Source: Tetracladium setigerum
Lineage: Eukaryota; Ascomycota; Leotiomycetes; Helotiales
Length of the DNA: 64,000 nt
Assembly: GCA_031472005.1 (NCBI GenBank)
Contig: PZJY01000011.1
Location: forward strand, 1,178,001 to 1,242,000
Reading direction: 5' to 3'
This document shows positions 1 to 11,300 of this stretch, piece after piece. The position numbers and the translations under genes were made by a program. The notes beneath the pieces were generated by a model. The model had not been told where the DNA came from. It worked only from the letters and a program-made list of their open reading frames with translations, and did no database searches. How positions within the stretch are numbered: position 1 is the first letter of the stretch; each line of letters starts with the position of its first letter.

Positions 1-70
1 CAGAATCGAGTTTCAATCCTTTGCCCTCTAGGGAGAAGATCTTGTCGGTAGTGGACGTTGTGTTCGCCAT
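1..70 (-). CDS. rna1: Ran GTPase-activating protein 1 (RanGAP/Rna1), N-terminus only
   Basis: The minus-strand ATG at 70 opens a frame that runs off the window after 23 codons. The visible start reads Met-Ala-Asn-Thr-Thr and then contains the stretch FSLEGKGLKLDS, which matches the conserved start of fungal RanGAP (FSIEGKSLKLD in the S. pombe protein, from memory). RanGAP is a cytoplasmic leucine-rich-repeat protein that stimulates GTP hydrolysis by Ran and so drives the directionality of nuclear transport. The rest of the gene, including all leucine-rich repeats and the acidic tail, lies outside the window. It is divergent from cox17, with about 390 bp between the two start codons. The call rests on only 23 residues, so another protein sharing this short motif cannot be excluded. 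Confidence 0.6.
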   Translation of the reverse strand, partial: MANTTSTTDKIFSLEGKGLKLDS

Positions 71-461
71 TTTTGCAAAACGTGTACAAAGCACTGTGTG
101 GATGTTGAGTGGTAGGGTGGGATCTCGTGCTTGGTATCGGTCGAGGAAAGAAGAAAGTTGTTGTCACTGTCGCTGTCGTCTAGAGAGAATTGTGTGTTGG
201 TGTTGGTGGGGGTGTGTCAATAAAGCTAAGGAGTGGGGTGGATCGATCTCCCGGAACAAAGTAACGCCGCCACTTACCCCTGGTCTTCGGAATTCATCAC
301 ATCACATCATTCGAGCTGCTTCCTCTCTTGTGCATTACAAATTCACTCAATCAACTTCTCGTCCCAGTCTGTCAAACCCAAACCCAAAGACAACTCCAAC
401 AGGCTCAGGGAAAACACGTTACCCCCATCGCCATTTATCATAGATACCACATTCACCCACA

Positions 462-800
462 ATGGCCTCCCAAGCGATCTCAATTCGTATGCGCCTTCTC
501 CCCATAATTATTCGGACCATTTGCTTACTTACTCTCGTAGCGACAGCAGCAAACTTGGACCTCAAGCCGCAGGCGGAAGCATGTCCTGCTAAACCCAAGG
601 TAACGCCTCTCTTCCTTGTTCAAGCGCATTGGCCACGGACTGACTCAATTGCACAGCCATGCTGTGTCTGTAAAGAAGAGAAATCCAACCGAGACGAATG
701 CATGCTGTTTAGTAATGCCAAAGATCCCCAAAAGGACTGCGCAAGCACCATCGACAAGTATAAGAGTTGCATGAAAGGCTTTGGATTTTCGCTGCCGTAG
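462..800 (+). CDS. cox17: Cytochrome c oxidase copper chaperone Cox17
   Basis: I read three exons, 462–486, 541–599 and 657–800, with GT…AG introns at 487–540 and 600–656. The spliced product is 75 residues, typical for Cox17. Without splicing the frame stays open but puts a hydrophobic stretch and an insert in the middle, so the intron calls matter. The C-terminal two thirds carry the hallmark KPCCVCKEEK copper-binding CC-x-C site, followed by a twin Cx9C coiled-coil-helix arrangement (Cys in DECMLF, DCAST and KSCMKGFGF). Cox17 carries Cu(I) in the mitochondrial intermembrane space to Sco1 and Cox11 for cytochrome oxidase assembly, and is imported by the Mia40 disulfide relay. It is convergent with sec10, whose stop lies about 310 bp downstream. 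Confidence 0.93.
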   Translation: MASQAISIRMRLLPIIIRTICLLTLVATAANLDLKPQAEACPAKPKVTPLFLVQAHWPRTDSIAQPCCVCKEEKSNRDECMLFSNAKDPQKDCASTIDKYKSCMKGFGFSLP

Positions 801-1111
801 AGAGGAGAGGCGAACAATGCCAGCAACGGCAGGAAGGAAGGAATTGAGTGTAATGTACATATTAGGATAACGCATGGATGGGCGCAATGGGGTTTCGACA
901 TTGTATAAGATTTGTTTGTACCAAAAGAAACAATTAATGGCAATCACAACTCGGCGCAGACTTGGTAATTTTTAGTTCGTTATTCCATATATATTCTCCT
1001 CCATCTGACCTATCTATTTACCGTAGGAACCTTTCCGGTGCTGCAGTCAACATCGCCACGCCACCAGAAGTAAGAAGACCGACGACGCCACATTGCCCCC
1101 AGAAAATGGTA

Positions 1112-3741
1112 TCACAAACCAGCAAGCACACTTTGAATCCCCACCGAACTCGCATCATCCCGCTTGAGAACAAATGCTCTGAAGTCAGCCTTCTGTAGTT
1201 TCTTTCCTGCACCACCCGGCTGGATTGTTCTCGACCTTTCTCGGAGGGCCTCTGGTCCAATTATAAATATATTCCCAATCTCGCTGAGCACTTCCACCCC
1301 GGATTCTGCATCCTTGCTCAACGGCCAGTCTTTAAGTGTAGATACATATTTCGAGATATCTTTAGTCACCATCAGGCCCCCAGTAGCGTTCACTTGGAAC
1401 TTTTTGAAATGCTCAAAGATGAGATCCCGCACGCTAAGCAAAACCTCGTTGGAAAATGTTTCGAAGTTGTGTCCATCAATCGCTTGTGATGCCAAGGTGC
1501 AAACCCGAGTGAGAAACATGCAGATGGAGGAGCACGTTGCTGTCTGCAAGGTTTCGAGATAGCGGCCACCATCAAGGTCGCTGTCCTTTGGTCTGAAGTC
1601 CAACTTCTTTTGATTTGACAGGGTTCTTGTGACCCAGTTGATGACCGCGATAACGGTGCTTCTCATGATGTTGTTGGTCTTGGACTCTATTCGTTCCACG
1701 GCAGTCTTGGCGAGGCTTTCCATATTACGGCGGACTGCTGTATTTGATTCTGCTAACCGTATCAAAACTGTGTTGATAAAGCGAGACATGAGGCTCGTTA
1801 TCGTAATGGCAGGTTGTAGAGATGGAAGAAAGGCAAGATCGGGCTCGGATTTCAATGTTTCTTGGTATGTGGCCTGGTCGGCAGCCGCATCTAGAGCTGT
1901 CTCGACGTAGACCTGGCCCATGCTGACCAAAAGTAAATTGAGAAGAGCCGAGACATCTTTGGGAGTATCGGTTCCGGTTCCCAGCTCAAGTGCTCTTCGG
2001 ACACCTTCGGCTAACCATTTCAGCATTCGCTTAGCATTTGGAATACTCAAAACGCCGTCTTCATCGGTGACTTCAATTTCATTCTTATTCTTTTCGGTGT
2101 CTCGCAAACCTGCAACTCGCAGCATCATTGCTTTTTGAGTTGCAGTAAGTTCAGATGAATCCAGACGGTCAATGTACGCATCTTTTGCACCAGACAGTAG
2201 TTGTGTTCCTTGCTGGGCAAGAGATGCCATGAAGCCTGCCGGCATCTTCTTTCGTCGTGAATGGTAGATGGTGAATTTGAAAAGCAACGACGAGTACAGC
2301 TCTTCCAGGCTCTTCCGTTCCCTTTCGATGTATGAGTTTCCAACTAGGTATGGAACGAACAGCTCATCAAGCTGTTGGTCAAGACTAAGCGCAGTCTGAG
2401 CGGAACAGGCCTCGGGGTGTTCTGTCAACCCGTGTGCTTTCAGATCTTCGATGAGAGTGTTAATATAACTTCTGGAAGCATGTAATGAGCGCAGAAATGC
2501 CAGTGATGATATAGTATCAGCCTTCTCCAGAACCATTTCCAGGCGCTGCTGGATGGATTGCTGGAAAATTCTTTGAATAAATTTGATCAACACAACCTCA
2601 TAGTACGGGAAAGCACGTTTGATGATGAACGATTCGTCCTGAGTGACAATGCGGACCTCATCAATCAAAGACTGTAAGCTGGGTTCCACGCCAGGAGGGT
2701 CGACATCAGGGTCAGCGAGTCTTTCCCAAGTATCATTGTCCGTGGTAACCTCGTCGGTGATCAATTGACTTCTGTCAATGAAGAACTGATGCTGATTAAC
2801 AAACAATGCGACCACGCTAGATCCACCATTAAAATCATGAAGGACCTTGGCACACTCGAGCATATCGTCGAAATTCTGCCTTCGGTAACTTTCGTCGAAT
2901 TGTTTGAGAAGGTCCTTCTCCAGGGTCTCAGAAAACTTCTCTATCAGTTCTCGTGTGTTGTAGCCTTTGTTCCCAGTCACGCCATTCATAACACCATTCG
3001 TTTTCGGGCCATTTGTTTGCACCCAAGATGCTGGGTCGAGCCTCTGGCTCATTCTCATAAGCTGCCTCGCAATGACTGCGCACCGTACTTTGTTCTCGCC
3101 GCCTCCTTGCCGCCGTATCATGTCTTCTAGCGAGGTGAGCCTGCCAGCTTCACTAACCTCCAGCCAGCATTGTATCAGAAAGTTGGCATCCTGTGCTCTT
3201 CTTCTCTGCTTGTCCAAGTCTTCCAGCCGTTCCCCAATCTGAACAGCGACAATACCACCTTGATCGGGGCCCCCTCTCCGATCGCTTCCATTAGTTCCAT
3301 TTTGGGGGTTCAAAGATATGTCCAGCGCTTCGAATGATTCAATAGACTGGTCGAGCTTCCTCCCGAGTGTATCGAGTGTTTGGTCATGCTGAGTTTCCGC
3401 CCTCCGAACGGATGTCAGGAGATCAGTTTCCTTTTCTGCGAGCTCATCAGAGAGAGTAGCAAGATTTGACAAAGCACCTTCGCGAAGTTAGCTCCACATG
3501 GTCATTGGGTAAGGGGTAAGGGGATGCGTGCTCTCAAATGTTCTGATCAAAGGCTTGGGGTCAAAGGCTTGATGAGCAGGTCCAGAACGTCGATTGACTG
3601 GTACCGCGCTCTCTGCAAGATCCTCTATGAAGTCCCTAACAATAAAATCCTTATTTGAAAAGTTGTCCAAGGTGAAGCCGGGTCCCTTGGGAAGATGGTC
3701 CTTACGCTCCCTCCACCACTGCCATTAATAGAGGCGGCCAT
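1112..3741 (-). CDS. sec10: Exocyst complex component Sec10 (N-terminal frameshift in the assembly)
   Basis: The main exon, 1112–3477 on the minus strand, encodes about 788 residues of Sec10/EXOC5, including the conserved FLIQCWLEVSE and VRCAVIARQL stretches and a Sec10-like tail ending SVGIQSVLAGL. A 54-nt intron at 3478–3531 has a CTAAC branch site nine bases from its acceptor but an apparent GC donor. The upstream exon carries the family N-terminus FTLDNFSNKDFIVRDFIEDL. In that frame there is no ATG after the upstream stop. The natural start (ATG at 3741, MAASINGSGGGSVRTIFP) lies one frame off and reaches the conserved KGPGF only if one base is added at the CCC run 3689–3691. With that base the protein is about 858 residues, the usual size. 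Sec10 links Sec15 and vesicles to the rest of the exocyst at sites of polarised secretion such as hyphal tips. The gene is divergent from nus1. Confidence 0.93.
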
Positions 3742-4109
3742 TGATGAACGCACGCAGGAGCGGTCGCAAGCCCGTCGCACATCGAATCCTGCAAATCACG
3801 TAGCTGTTTTTTGAAGTGGCAACTGGCTATCCGTTGTTGCGCATATTCGTCGTCAGGAGACAACAATGGAATTGATTGATGGGTCTTGCGGGTGTTGGCA
3901 GTGACGATGGCTCAAGGTTTCGGTTCGCTTGCGCCTCGAAGTGTTCGTGGCCTTGTCGCCCAGCCTTCCGCGCAAACCAAACCTGATTTATGTCATCGCG
4001 ATCTCCTCTCTCTGTAGAGTACGACAGTCTCACAACATACTTGACACTCATTCACTCTACAATCATAGGGAATTCCTTATCTTTGATCAATCTACCATTG
4101 CATACCATC

Positions 4110-5227
4110 ATGTTGCGGGCATCTAAAGAGACCGAAGCGTACAGGAAGGATGCGAAACACAACCATAATTTGTTGGGCAAAGAAGAGCGAGAGAAGCTTC
4201 TCCAGGTCAGATAATTCCTTCCTCTATATTCATGCAAGCGATACTGATTTACATTCAGCGATACCTCCCAAGCCCGCCACCAAGATCACCCTCGAAACGA
4301 AGCAGAGATGGAAAGATATCTTCGATTGGAATAGAGGTGCCAGATTCGAGGTTCGGCGTTCGCAAGTGGCTGCGCAACCTACTACACGCCATCCTTTACG
4401 CGCTTGTCCACACCTTTTTCTCTGTTTATATTCGTCTACGACAAGGATACCATGCTGTGAGGGACAGGATATTCGCAATTTTGTACTATCACCATCGGAC
4501 GCCGGAGCTCATTCGTAAGGATGTCAAGGGGTTGAGTAGGTTGCCACAGCATCTCAGTGTTATATTGAAACTTGAGGACGGGAGCCGAGGAGGGTTGGAG
4601 GCTCTAGTGGATGAAGTAGCCGAGATTTCTGCTTGGTGTGCATGCGTTGGAATACCAATGCTATCAGTATATGAAAGAACTGGTCAGTAATCATCTCTTT
4701 GAAGCAGCCCGAAGTGCTGACAGTGAACAGGACTTCTCAAGGGCTATGTTCCAGCAACCCATAGAGCAACTGCAAAGAAGCTCTCGTCTTACTTGGGTGA
4801 ACAATCTCCTGCCTTGACTTTACGAGCGCCACATATTCCATCTATGGAGTCTGCGACAAGCACACCAACATCCGAGTCTCAACGAGCTTTATCACAACAC
4901 CTCTCGGTTCTACTTATCTCAGAAGAAGACGGGCGAGACTCGTTGGTTGATCTGACCAAGACCCTCGCGGAAATGTCGCAACGATCCAAGCTTTCGCCAA
5001 AAGATATTAACGTGGAACTCGTTGACGCGGAGCTCTCGGAAAGCGTGATGGGGGAACCCGATCTTTTGGTCCTCTTTAGCCCTACGGCCGAGCTGTCTGG
5101 ATATCCACCATGGCAGATCCGTTTGACTGAGATATTCCACGTTCAAGATAATCACGGGGTTGGGTATCAAGTGTTTTTGCGGGCGTTGTACAATTATGCC
5201 AATGCGCAGATGAGATTCGGAAGATAG
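4110..5227 (+). CDS. nus1: Dehydrodolichyl diphosphate synthase complex subunit Nus1 (NgBR homologue)
   Basis: Three exons are seen, 4110–4205, 4259–4682 and 4731–5227, with phases that join cleanly into 338 residues. After a basic N-terminus with a proline/serine-rich linker there is one hydrophobic segment at about residues 70–90 (LLHAILYALVHTFFSVYI), then the degenerate cis-prenyltransferase fold. The very end is RFGR, which fits the C-terminal RxG motif that Nus1/NgBR contributes to the active site of its catalytic partner (Rer2/DHDDS type). The complex makes the long-chain polyprenyl diphosphate precursor of dolichol at the ER membrane and lipid droplets, needed for N-glycosylation, O-mannosylation and GPI anchors. 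It is divergent from sec10 (about 370 bp between starts) and convergent with the AlkB-like gene. Confidence 0.9.
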
Positions 5228-5416
5228 ACTGTATTTTGGATAGGCCTCATGTTACAATTTCAATTGTTTCATTTCTCTGGAGTTATCGTCCCATCGGAAA
5301 ACCGGTCCTGTTCCAACATTGTAGTTGTAATAGCTAGAGGGAGTCAATATTTTTCCCACCAAAATTTCAAGAGCTGTCATGGCGATGAATAAATATAACT
5401 TCAAAAACGGGAATGC

Positions 5417-6442
5417 TCACTTTTCAGTCCCACCCTTAACCAATGCACGCCGAAACGTAATGTTTATCCTTCCGCCATCTTCGGCATGCTTTCCCGTCCG
5501 TTTTGGGATTGAGTGTAGCCAGTTGGCCTGTGTTCTCCCTTTCATCAAAATCATATCTCCACTCCCCAACGGCAGCTTTATGGGCTTGGTCTCTGGTGGC
5601 GGAGGAGCATTGTTGTTTGGTGCAGCAGGTTTGTGCTTCATGAGGAAATCTCTTTTTGCCCCAAGTGAGAAGGAGGCAATTGCTGGCAGATCTCCAAGGA
5701 ATCTCTCATCATCACTATGGTAGGAAATGCTGTCCGAACCAGATGAGTAGTAGTTGACCAAGCAAAAGTTAAATTTGCAACCAGTAGCCTTTTCTGTAGA
5801 GGTTCTGAGGTCATCCAAACATCGAGGGATTGGCCGTGGCGGATACTTTGTGTAGAATTTATCTTTAAGAACTTTGCTGCCGGTTTTGGAGTCCACTACC
5901 TCTCCGAACTCGTTAAATCTGGAGGTTTCGTCAAGCCCAAAAACCGTAGTGTATCTTGAAGATGGTGAGTTTAGTTGCTTGAAATGAGGGTGGTATTTAC
6001 CTTGGAGTGTTGATATTTGTCTCCACTCCTCCTCGCTTGATCGTATACTGAACTCTGTAGAATGGAAGCTCAGAGCGGAGGAAGTTGAATAACTCTCGCT
6101 CAAGGTTTCTTGGTATGTATGGCTCGAAATACAGGAGATCCAGATCGGCTTGGTTGTTAATCACCCTGCCAGGTTTGAAGGGAAGGACGGCGAGCTCGTT
6201 TGAGATAGCTCTGGAGAAGTGAGGTACTGGAAATGGGTATGTGGCATGCATCGTGAACTCTTCCTTCTATAATCATTTTAGGTACATCGTCTATTGTAAT
6301 TCATCTTCACAATATTCCCTACCTCGCTGTCTATCGGTAGCTCTAGGTCCAGCTGATGGGAGGTTTCCTTTTCGGTTTTGACCTTTTTGGGAGGAGGTTT
6401 GAAGAAGGCATCCAATGTTCGTTTTTTGGTGGTGCCTGACAT
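5417..6442 (-). CDS. AlkB-family 2OG-Fe(II) dioxygenase (ALKBH2/3-like DNA alkylation repair)
   Basis: Minus-strand exons 6323–6442, 6001–6266 and 5417–5954 give a 307-residue protein in one frame. The fold is the AlkB-type double-stranded beta helix. Fe(II) ligands are visible as His208 and Asp210 in YHSDDERFLG and His276 in WLHSIPKR, and the 2-oxoglutarate-binding Arg lies in GRINITFRR near residues 291–297. PRYTTVFG and the KYPPRPIP stretch resemble the nucleotide-recognition lid of ALKBH2/3-like enzymes. Such proteins remove methyl groups from 1-methyladenine and 3-methylcytosine by oxidation. The N-terminal exon begins MSGTTKKRTLDAFFKPPPKK, a PIP-box-like TLDAFF motif next to basic residues, suggesting recruitment by PCNA (inference). 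It is divergent from trm5 with only 225 bp between start codons. RNA rather than DNA substrates are possible. Confidence 0.88.
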
Positions 6443-6667
6443 GATTGTATTGTAAAATTGTGCCTTTGTGAGGAATTAAGACAAGAACTAAAGGTTGGTG
6501 ATGTCTCCTTGAGTATTGATTGAAGTGCTGGATGCATGACATCAACAAATCGGGAAATTCATCAGCCTTGTACGAGGCTGCTCCTAGTGCTTGGCAGCAG
6601 CCTCGCACAAGAATTCTCATTTCCGCAGCCGTTTCGCGAGTGCAAGACACGTCTAGTAGCAAAAACA
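6443..6667. promoter_or_regulatory. Short bidirectional promoter region between the AlkB-like gene and trm5
   Basis: Only 225 bp separate the minus-strand ATG at 6442 from the proposed trm5 ATG at 6668 (331 bp if trm5 starts at 6774). Both 5' leaders and promoters must sit here. No obvious TATA box was found on either strand. Confidence 0.55.
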
Positions 6668-8338
6668 ATGGAGGTCAGTCAAACCTAGTGGGCAGAAACT
6701 GCCAATATCTTCACATTTACATGCTTACTCGAGAAAGGTCCCTAATTCCACCGCATCATCGAACGAGTTGTCCATGTTCAGACCCCCATTGTGCGCTCTG
6801 CGAGCGCTGTCCTTGACAGGTCGCTCTTTACCAAAAAGATACCCGTTTCCGCTGCCAGGATAGCAAACAATAAAACTTTATCGAAATATCGAAGTGCTTT
6901 TCTGAAAAGTGCAGAGCTTTTGCAGGTGGAAAGGTTGGCCAGTATCGTTGGAGATCCCGATCCTACGCTGGCTGCAAAAGGGGGGAAATGCATGTTGCTT
7001 AAGCCGGAAGTGAAGCATGAAGGTACATGGAGAAATAATAAAATGTAAGAAATTTGTTAACTCAGATAGATCCTACAACGTGGAGCAATATTTTGCAGGA
7101 GGCTGTGAAGAGTGAAGAAATCAAAGTAATTCCTTACGACTTGACATTGGAATATGACTATTGGACGTATCGTATGTTATAGAAGCACAGCTTTGTGATC
7201 TGGTGGCTGACATCTTCTAGATGATATCATGACATCCATTCTTCCTGATGATGCCCAAGGCGAGATTCCTGTTGGATTCGCAATTGTTGGTCATATTGGT
7301 ATGTACCAAACATCATTGGCACTGGAGAAGATGACTAACATCTACCAGCGCATCTGAATCTTCGCGATGAATACCTCCCCTACAAGAAAGTTATTGCAGA
7401 AGTGCTTGTTGACAAAAATCCTTTAATTACAACCGTAATCAACAAAGTAGATGATGTTGGGAATAGTTCGGAGTTCAGAACCTTCGCCTATGAAGTTCTC
7501 GCTGGTCCAGACGACATGCAGGTTGAACTCAGCGAAGGGGATTGCAAGTTCAGATTTGATTATTCCAAAGTTTATTGGAATAGTCGCCTTCAGACAGAGC
7601 ACAAGAGACTTGTGGATTCATTTAGTCCTGGGGAGGTGGTTTGTGATCTTATGGCGGGCATTGGGCCATTCGCTGTTCCGGCTGGAAAGAAGGGCGTGTT
7701 TGTGTGGGCGAATGACCTTAATCCTGATAGTATCTCCAGTATGACAGATGCTGTTGAAAGAAACAAGGCAAGTATTCGTTACTCGGTTGATTATGGTTGG
7801 ACTAATATCGTTATAGGTCCAACAGTTTGTCCGTCCTTATTGTGAGGATGGTCACAAGTTTGTTCACCAAGCAGCATCCGAACTCCTCGATTTAACGGCA
7901 ACTTCGCAAAACGTAATCACCATACCAGCTAAAAGATCCCGAACAGCACCTACCTCGGAGCCTGTCAAACCACCCACAATCATTACCATCCCTCAAACAA
8001 TAAACCATATCGTCATGAATCTACCAGCAACCGCAATCGAATTTCTTCACTCTTTTGACGGTCTTTACAATGGTCACGAAGATTTGTTTGAACCGAAAAC
8101 AAGGGTCAAACTTCCAATGGTTCATGTTCATTGCTTTTCTACCAAAAGTGACGACAACGTAAGGGAAGGGATTGAGATCTGCGAGAGAATATCGAAGGAA
8201 TTGAGAGTCTCTGTCAAACCCGGCGACGAGGAGCTGACAATACATGAGGTCAGAGACGTGGCGCCGAAGAAGAGAATGTTCTGTGCAAGCTTTCGGCTAC
8301 CCAGAGAGGTGGCATTCAGAAGTAGAAGACAAGTCTAA
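6668..8338 (+). CDS. trm5: tRNA (guanine37-N1)-methyltransferase Trm5 (N-terminal frameshift in the assembly)
   Basis: Proposed exons are 6668–6673, 6738–7022, 7070–7171, 7221–7298, 7349–7767 and 7817–8338. The 7768–7816 intron is a GC–AG intron with the strong donor AAG|GCAAGT. The product has the Trm5 N-terminal region, the Rossmann-fold SAM site (VCDLMAGIGPFAVPAG) and the NLPATAIEFL motif near the C-terminus. Trm5 makes m1G37 next to the anticodon in cytosol and mitochondria and prevents +1 frameshifting. The conserved start MFRPPIVRSA is split: ATG 6774 gives MFRPP in one frame and IVRSASAVLD continues one base out, so one C appears to be missing from the C5 run at 6783–6787. With that base the product is about 470 residues from the two-codon first exon (ATGGAG). 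A start at 6774 is the alternative. Confidence 0.92.
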
Positions 8339-11300
8339 ATTTCTTCTGATTTAAAACTCATTCCCTAAATCTGACGACTTGACAAAGTATCTGCTATCTT
8401 ACTTATGGAAGGATGGTCACCTCCAAGGAGAGGAAGCCAGTAGTATGATTGATCGGCAACGTTTTGTTTCCTCTTTCTGTCCAGAGGTACATATTTGATC
8501 CTCCTAGCCCTTGTGCAGATCTACAAATACAAGTGTACATTTCACATGTTCACTTCGGCAATGAAACTCCACGGCATCAGTCATATAGGCATTCTCCCTT
8601 CGGCCGGACTGAGTGAAAGCAACCAAGCAAGGGCAATAGCCGACACGACCCGAATGTTTGAAACCTTTTCCTAATTTTGCCTTCATCCAAGCAAGCACTT
8701 GCATCTTGGTGGCGGGCTGGGTTTCTCGTTCTCGGTTTCCCAACCGATCTCGAAACATCAAGGCAATGCACACTTCAAGACATGCTTATAATAATATCAT
8801 GCCTAATTTTGAACACTGCTTCCCTCATTGTTGACGAAATTAGATCAGAGGTTATCTCTCGGCCGTCCATTCCAAACTTCGGCTTCGGTTCGGCTCGCTA
8901 TCGGCATCAACTCGGCTCGAATAATCTCATGCTGAAAGGAGGGCGGAAAAGCGAGCCACTTGGATAATATATACTCCTTGCTGCGACCAGTTGCCGGCCA
9001 CCACCAACCCATGGTAGAGGTACCCCTCCTTGGGGAGAGCCACGACTGTGGAGGGGTGGATGATAACTTGATAAGACAACTTAAAAAGGATGCCTCGACG
9101 ACCTGTCATCTTGGATCTCCTGCACGGACAGGGTTTGTACCGGAAGCGTCAAGCCGACTCCCATGGTGGATTTGTTCGCATCAAACCGGGCTGCTTGATG
9201 GTGCAATCAATGATGATTTTGAGTAAGCCGAGAAGAAAAAATAAACTGTGGAGATGTGGTTTTTTTTTCTCCGTCTCTCCTTGAATACGAAGAAGTGGTT
9301 CGTTCACAGCCCAGAGGGTTTTGGCTTCGTATGGCAAAGATAGATTCTTCTTTCTTGGTCTAATTGATTGGTTCCGGATAGGTCTTTTGTGAAGTACTGT
9401 ACTTGAGTACGCCATCTCATGTCCCTGAACTCATTACGTAGAAGCGGTCTAGAATCTCGAGACTGCCAGCGTCAAAGGAGTGGACCCAGTCGGGGAAATC
9501 TCGATGCTCCCGAGGGTGTACACACCCTGCACTTTCCATGCGCCACCCTTTATTTCATGAACGGTTGATGGTATCTAAGTAGTAGAAGCGAACTGTACCA
9601 AGGTAAGACTCCACGTTTTTCGCGTACCAACCAACCTCATAGACACGACTCGTGGAAAGATATTGGTTCACTGTCAACAGTTCTATGATAGCGCTATGTA
9701 CAGTACAGATCCTTAAGCGAGCCCCATGTCTAACTGTCCCCAAGCATCTATATCGTCAGCCATTGCACACGTTAATTTGTGGTGTGCCTTACCACCATGT
9801 TCTCTTCTCTCGGCTTGTCAGCTCTACCTCTCTCAGACAGTTCGCAACGTGGATGAGATAATCCATCGTGACGGATTGAGAAGGCGTCCCCTCTGCATGG
9901 TGGCGTACCCACCTAGGAAGAAGAGGGTGTGTAGCCCTTGATAACGGCCGCGTTTCTCGTTTTGATCTTTTGCGTCTCAAACTCGATCCAGTGCATCGCT
10001 GAGTGCTGTCCCCTCCAATGAGAGTCCTGGCTCCTCTCTTGGTTCGCGTTGGCCACATATCCTTAGTGCATTGGCGAGACGCCTGCTAATCGCATCTGCA
10101 ATACATACAGTATCTAGGTATGTACAGAAGTTAGCTGCCTTATCAAAATGTACTATACTTCTAGCTCATCGGAATATCATCAAGTGTTAAATGTCATTGG
10201 TTTCGAAGCTTGCCGACCAGCTAGGATGACGAATTGAAGTGATCAGTCTCCGCAATTGGTGCGCTGGCAACTCATCCCGAGAGGAAGGGAAGAGCTTGGG
10301 AATGGGAGAGGAATTGGGAAACGCTCTGTGATGTTACACTGCTTGATGGGATATATATTTCATGCATTACTTTATGGATCGGGGAGTAATGAAGACCGTT
10401 GAAATAATATCGTTACATGTGCGACATGTGTGCGTACTCTAACGCAGGCAAGAGTCCATCAATGCTGAAAGCCGTTGTCGATACCAATACTGAGAAAATA
10501 GCTGTGGCTTCAACGAAACAATTCGACAGCTTTTGGATGTTGTCGGTCTGATAAGGCTGGGAGACAAGTTCAAAAGAAACGAGAACCCCAGAGACAGGGC
10601 TAAAAGTGAAAGCAGCCGCACAATTTGTGAGGAGAGTAAGGTTTGTATCTTCTCCGGAGATGTTGAAAAAATCGTTTGACATGAAGGCCAGCCCACCCCA
10701 TGATCTTCAATAATGATGGAAGATAACAACGATAGAGACAGTATCGGAAAGATTTATAGAAGTACTACCAGGGGGCGAGGTAGAGAGTCTCGATTGCATG
10801 CTGGAACCACAAGGACATGAACCCCAGGAACATGTTCTAAGTAGAACAATAATGAACCGGAAAGCAGAAACATTTATGAAAGTAGCATATCAGGCTGAGA
10901 AACGGAGGAATTCAAAGCCCCACTCGAAGTAGTAGAACAATACAAGCAACTCAAAACATTCGGACACATCTGCGCGTCCCCATTATTATTACACCGTTTC
11001 TCTTTGCCCACCAAGCAAATGGAAATAGGTCTTTTTTTCGAGGTCTCCGCGCAGGTTCCAGCGCAAGGCTTCCTTGAGTTCGAGGCCTGGCCAGCCTTGG
11101 GGCAACGCAGATGTACTAGTAGTATCTGCCAGAGTGGGCGAGGAGCAACCTTGTCAATGGGGTCATCTTTACAGCAGCGGACCTATTGCTGATCTTCCGG
11201 ACCGAATAATAGGGCGAGAGCCACTCTTACGAGCAAACGATCAGCGGGTCAACGGTGCTGAGATCTCGATGTTAAGGAAAACAAGGCCTCGCCAATATTC

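Noticed and set aside
21..443. Plus-strand open frame of 140 codons at the window start
   Set aside because: It overlaps the RanGAP start on the other strand and the cox17 promoter, has an odd Trp/Cys-rich composition and no recognisable domain.
8504..8773. Minus-strand open frames after trm5
   Set aside because: Short, overlapping in two frames, no motif and no splice structure. Treated as intergenic.
10413..10729. Two overlapping minus-strand frames of 89 and 96 codons
   Set aside because: Neither resembles a known family and both overlap in different frames. No supporting signal.
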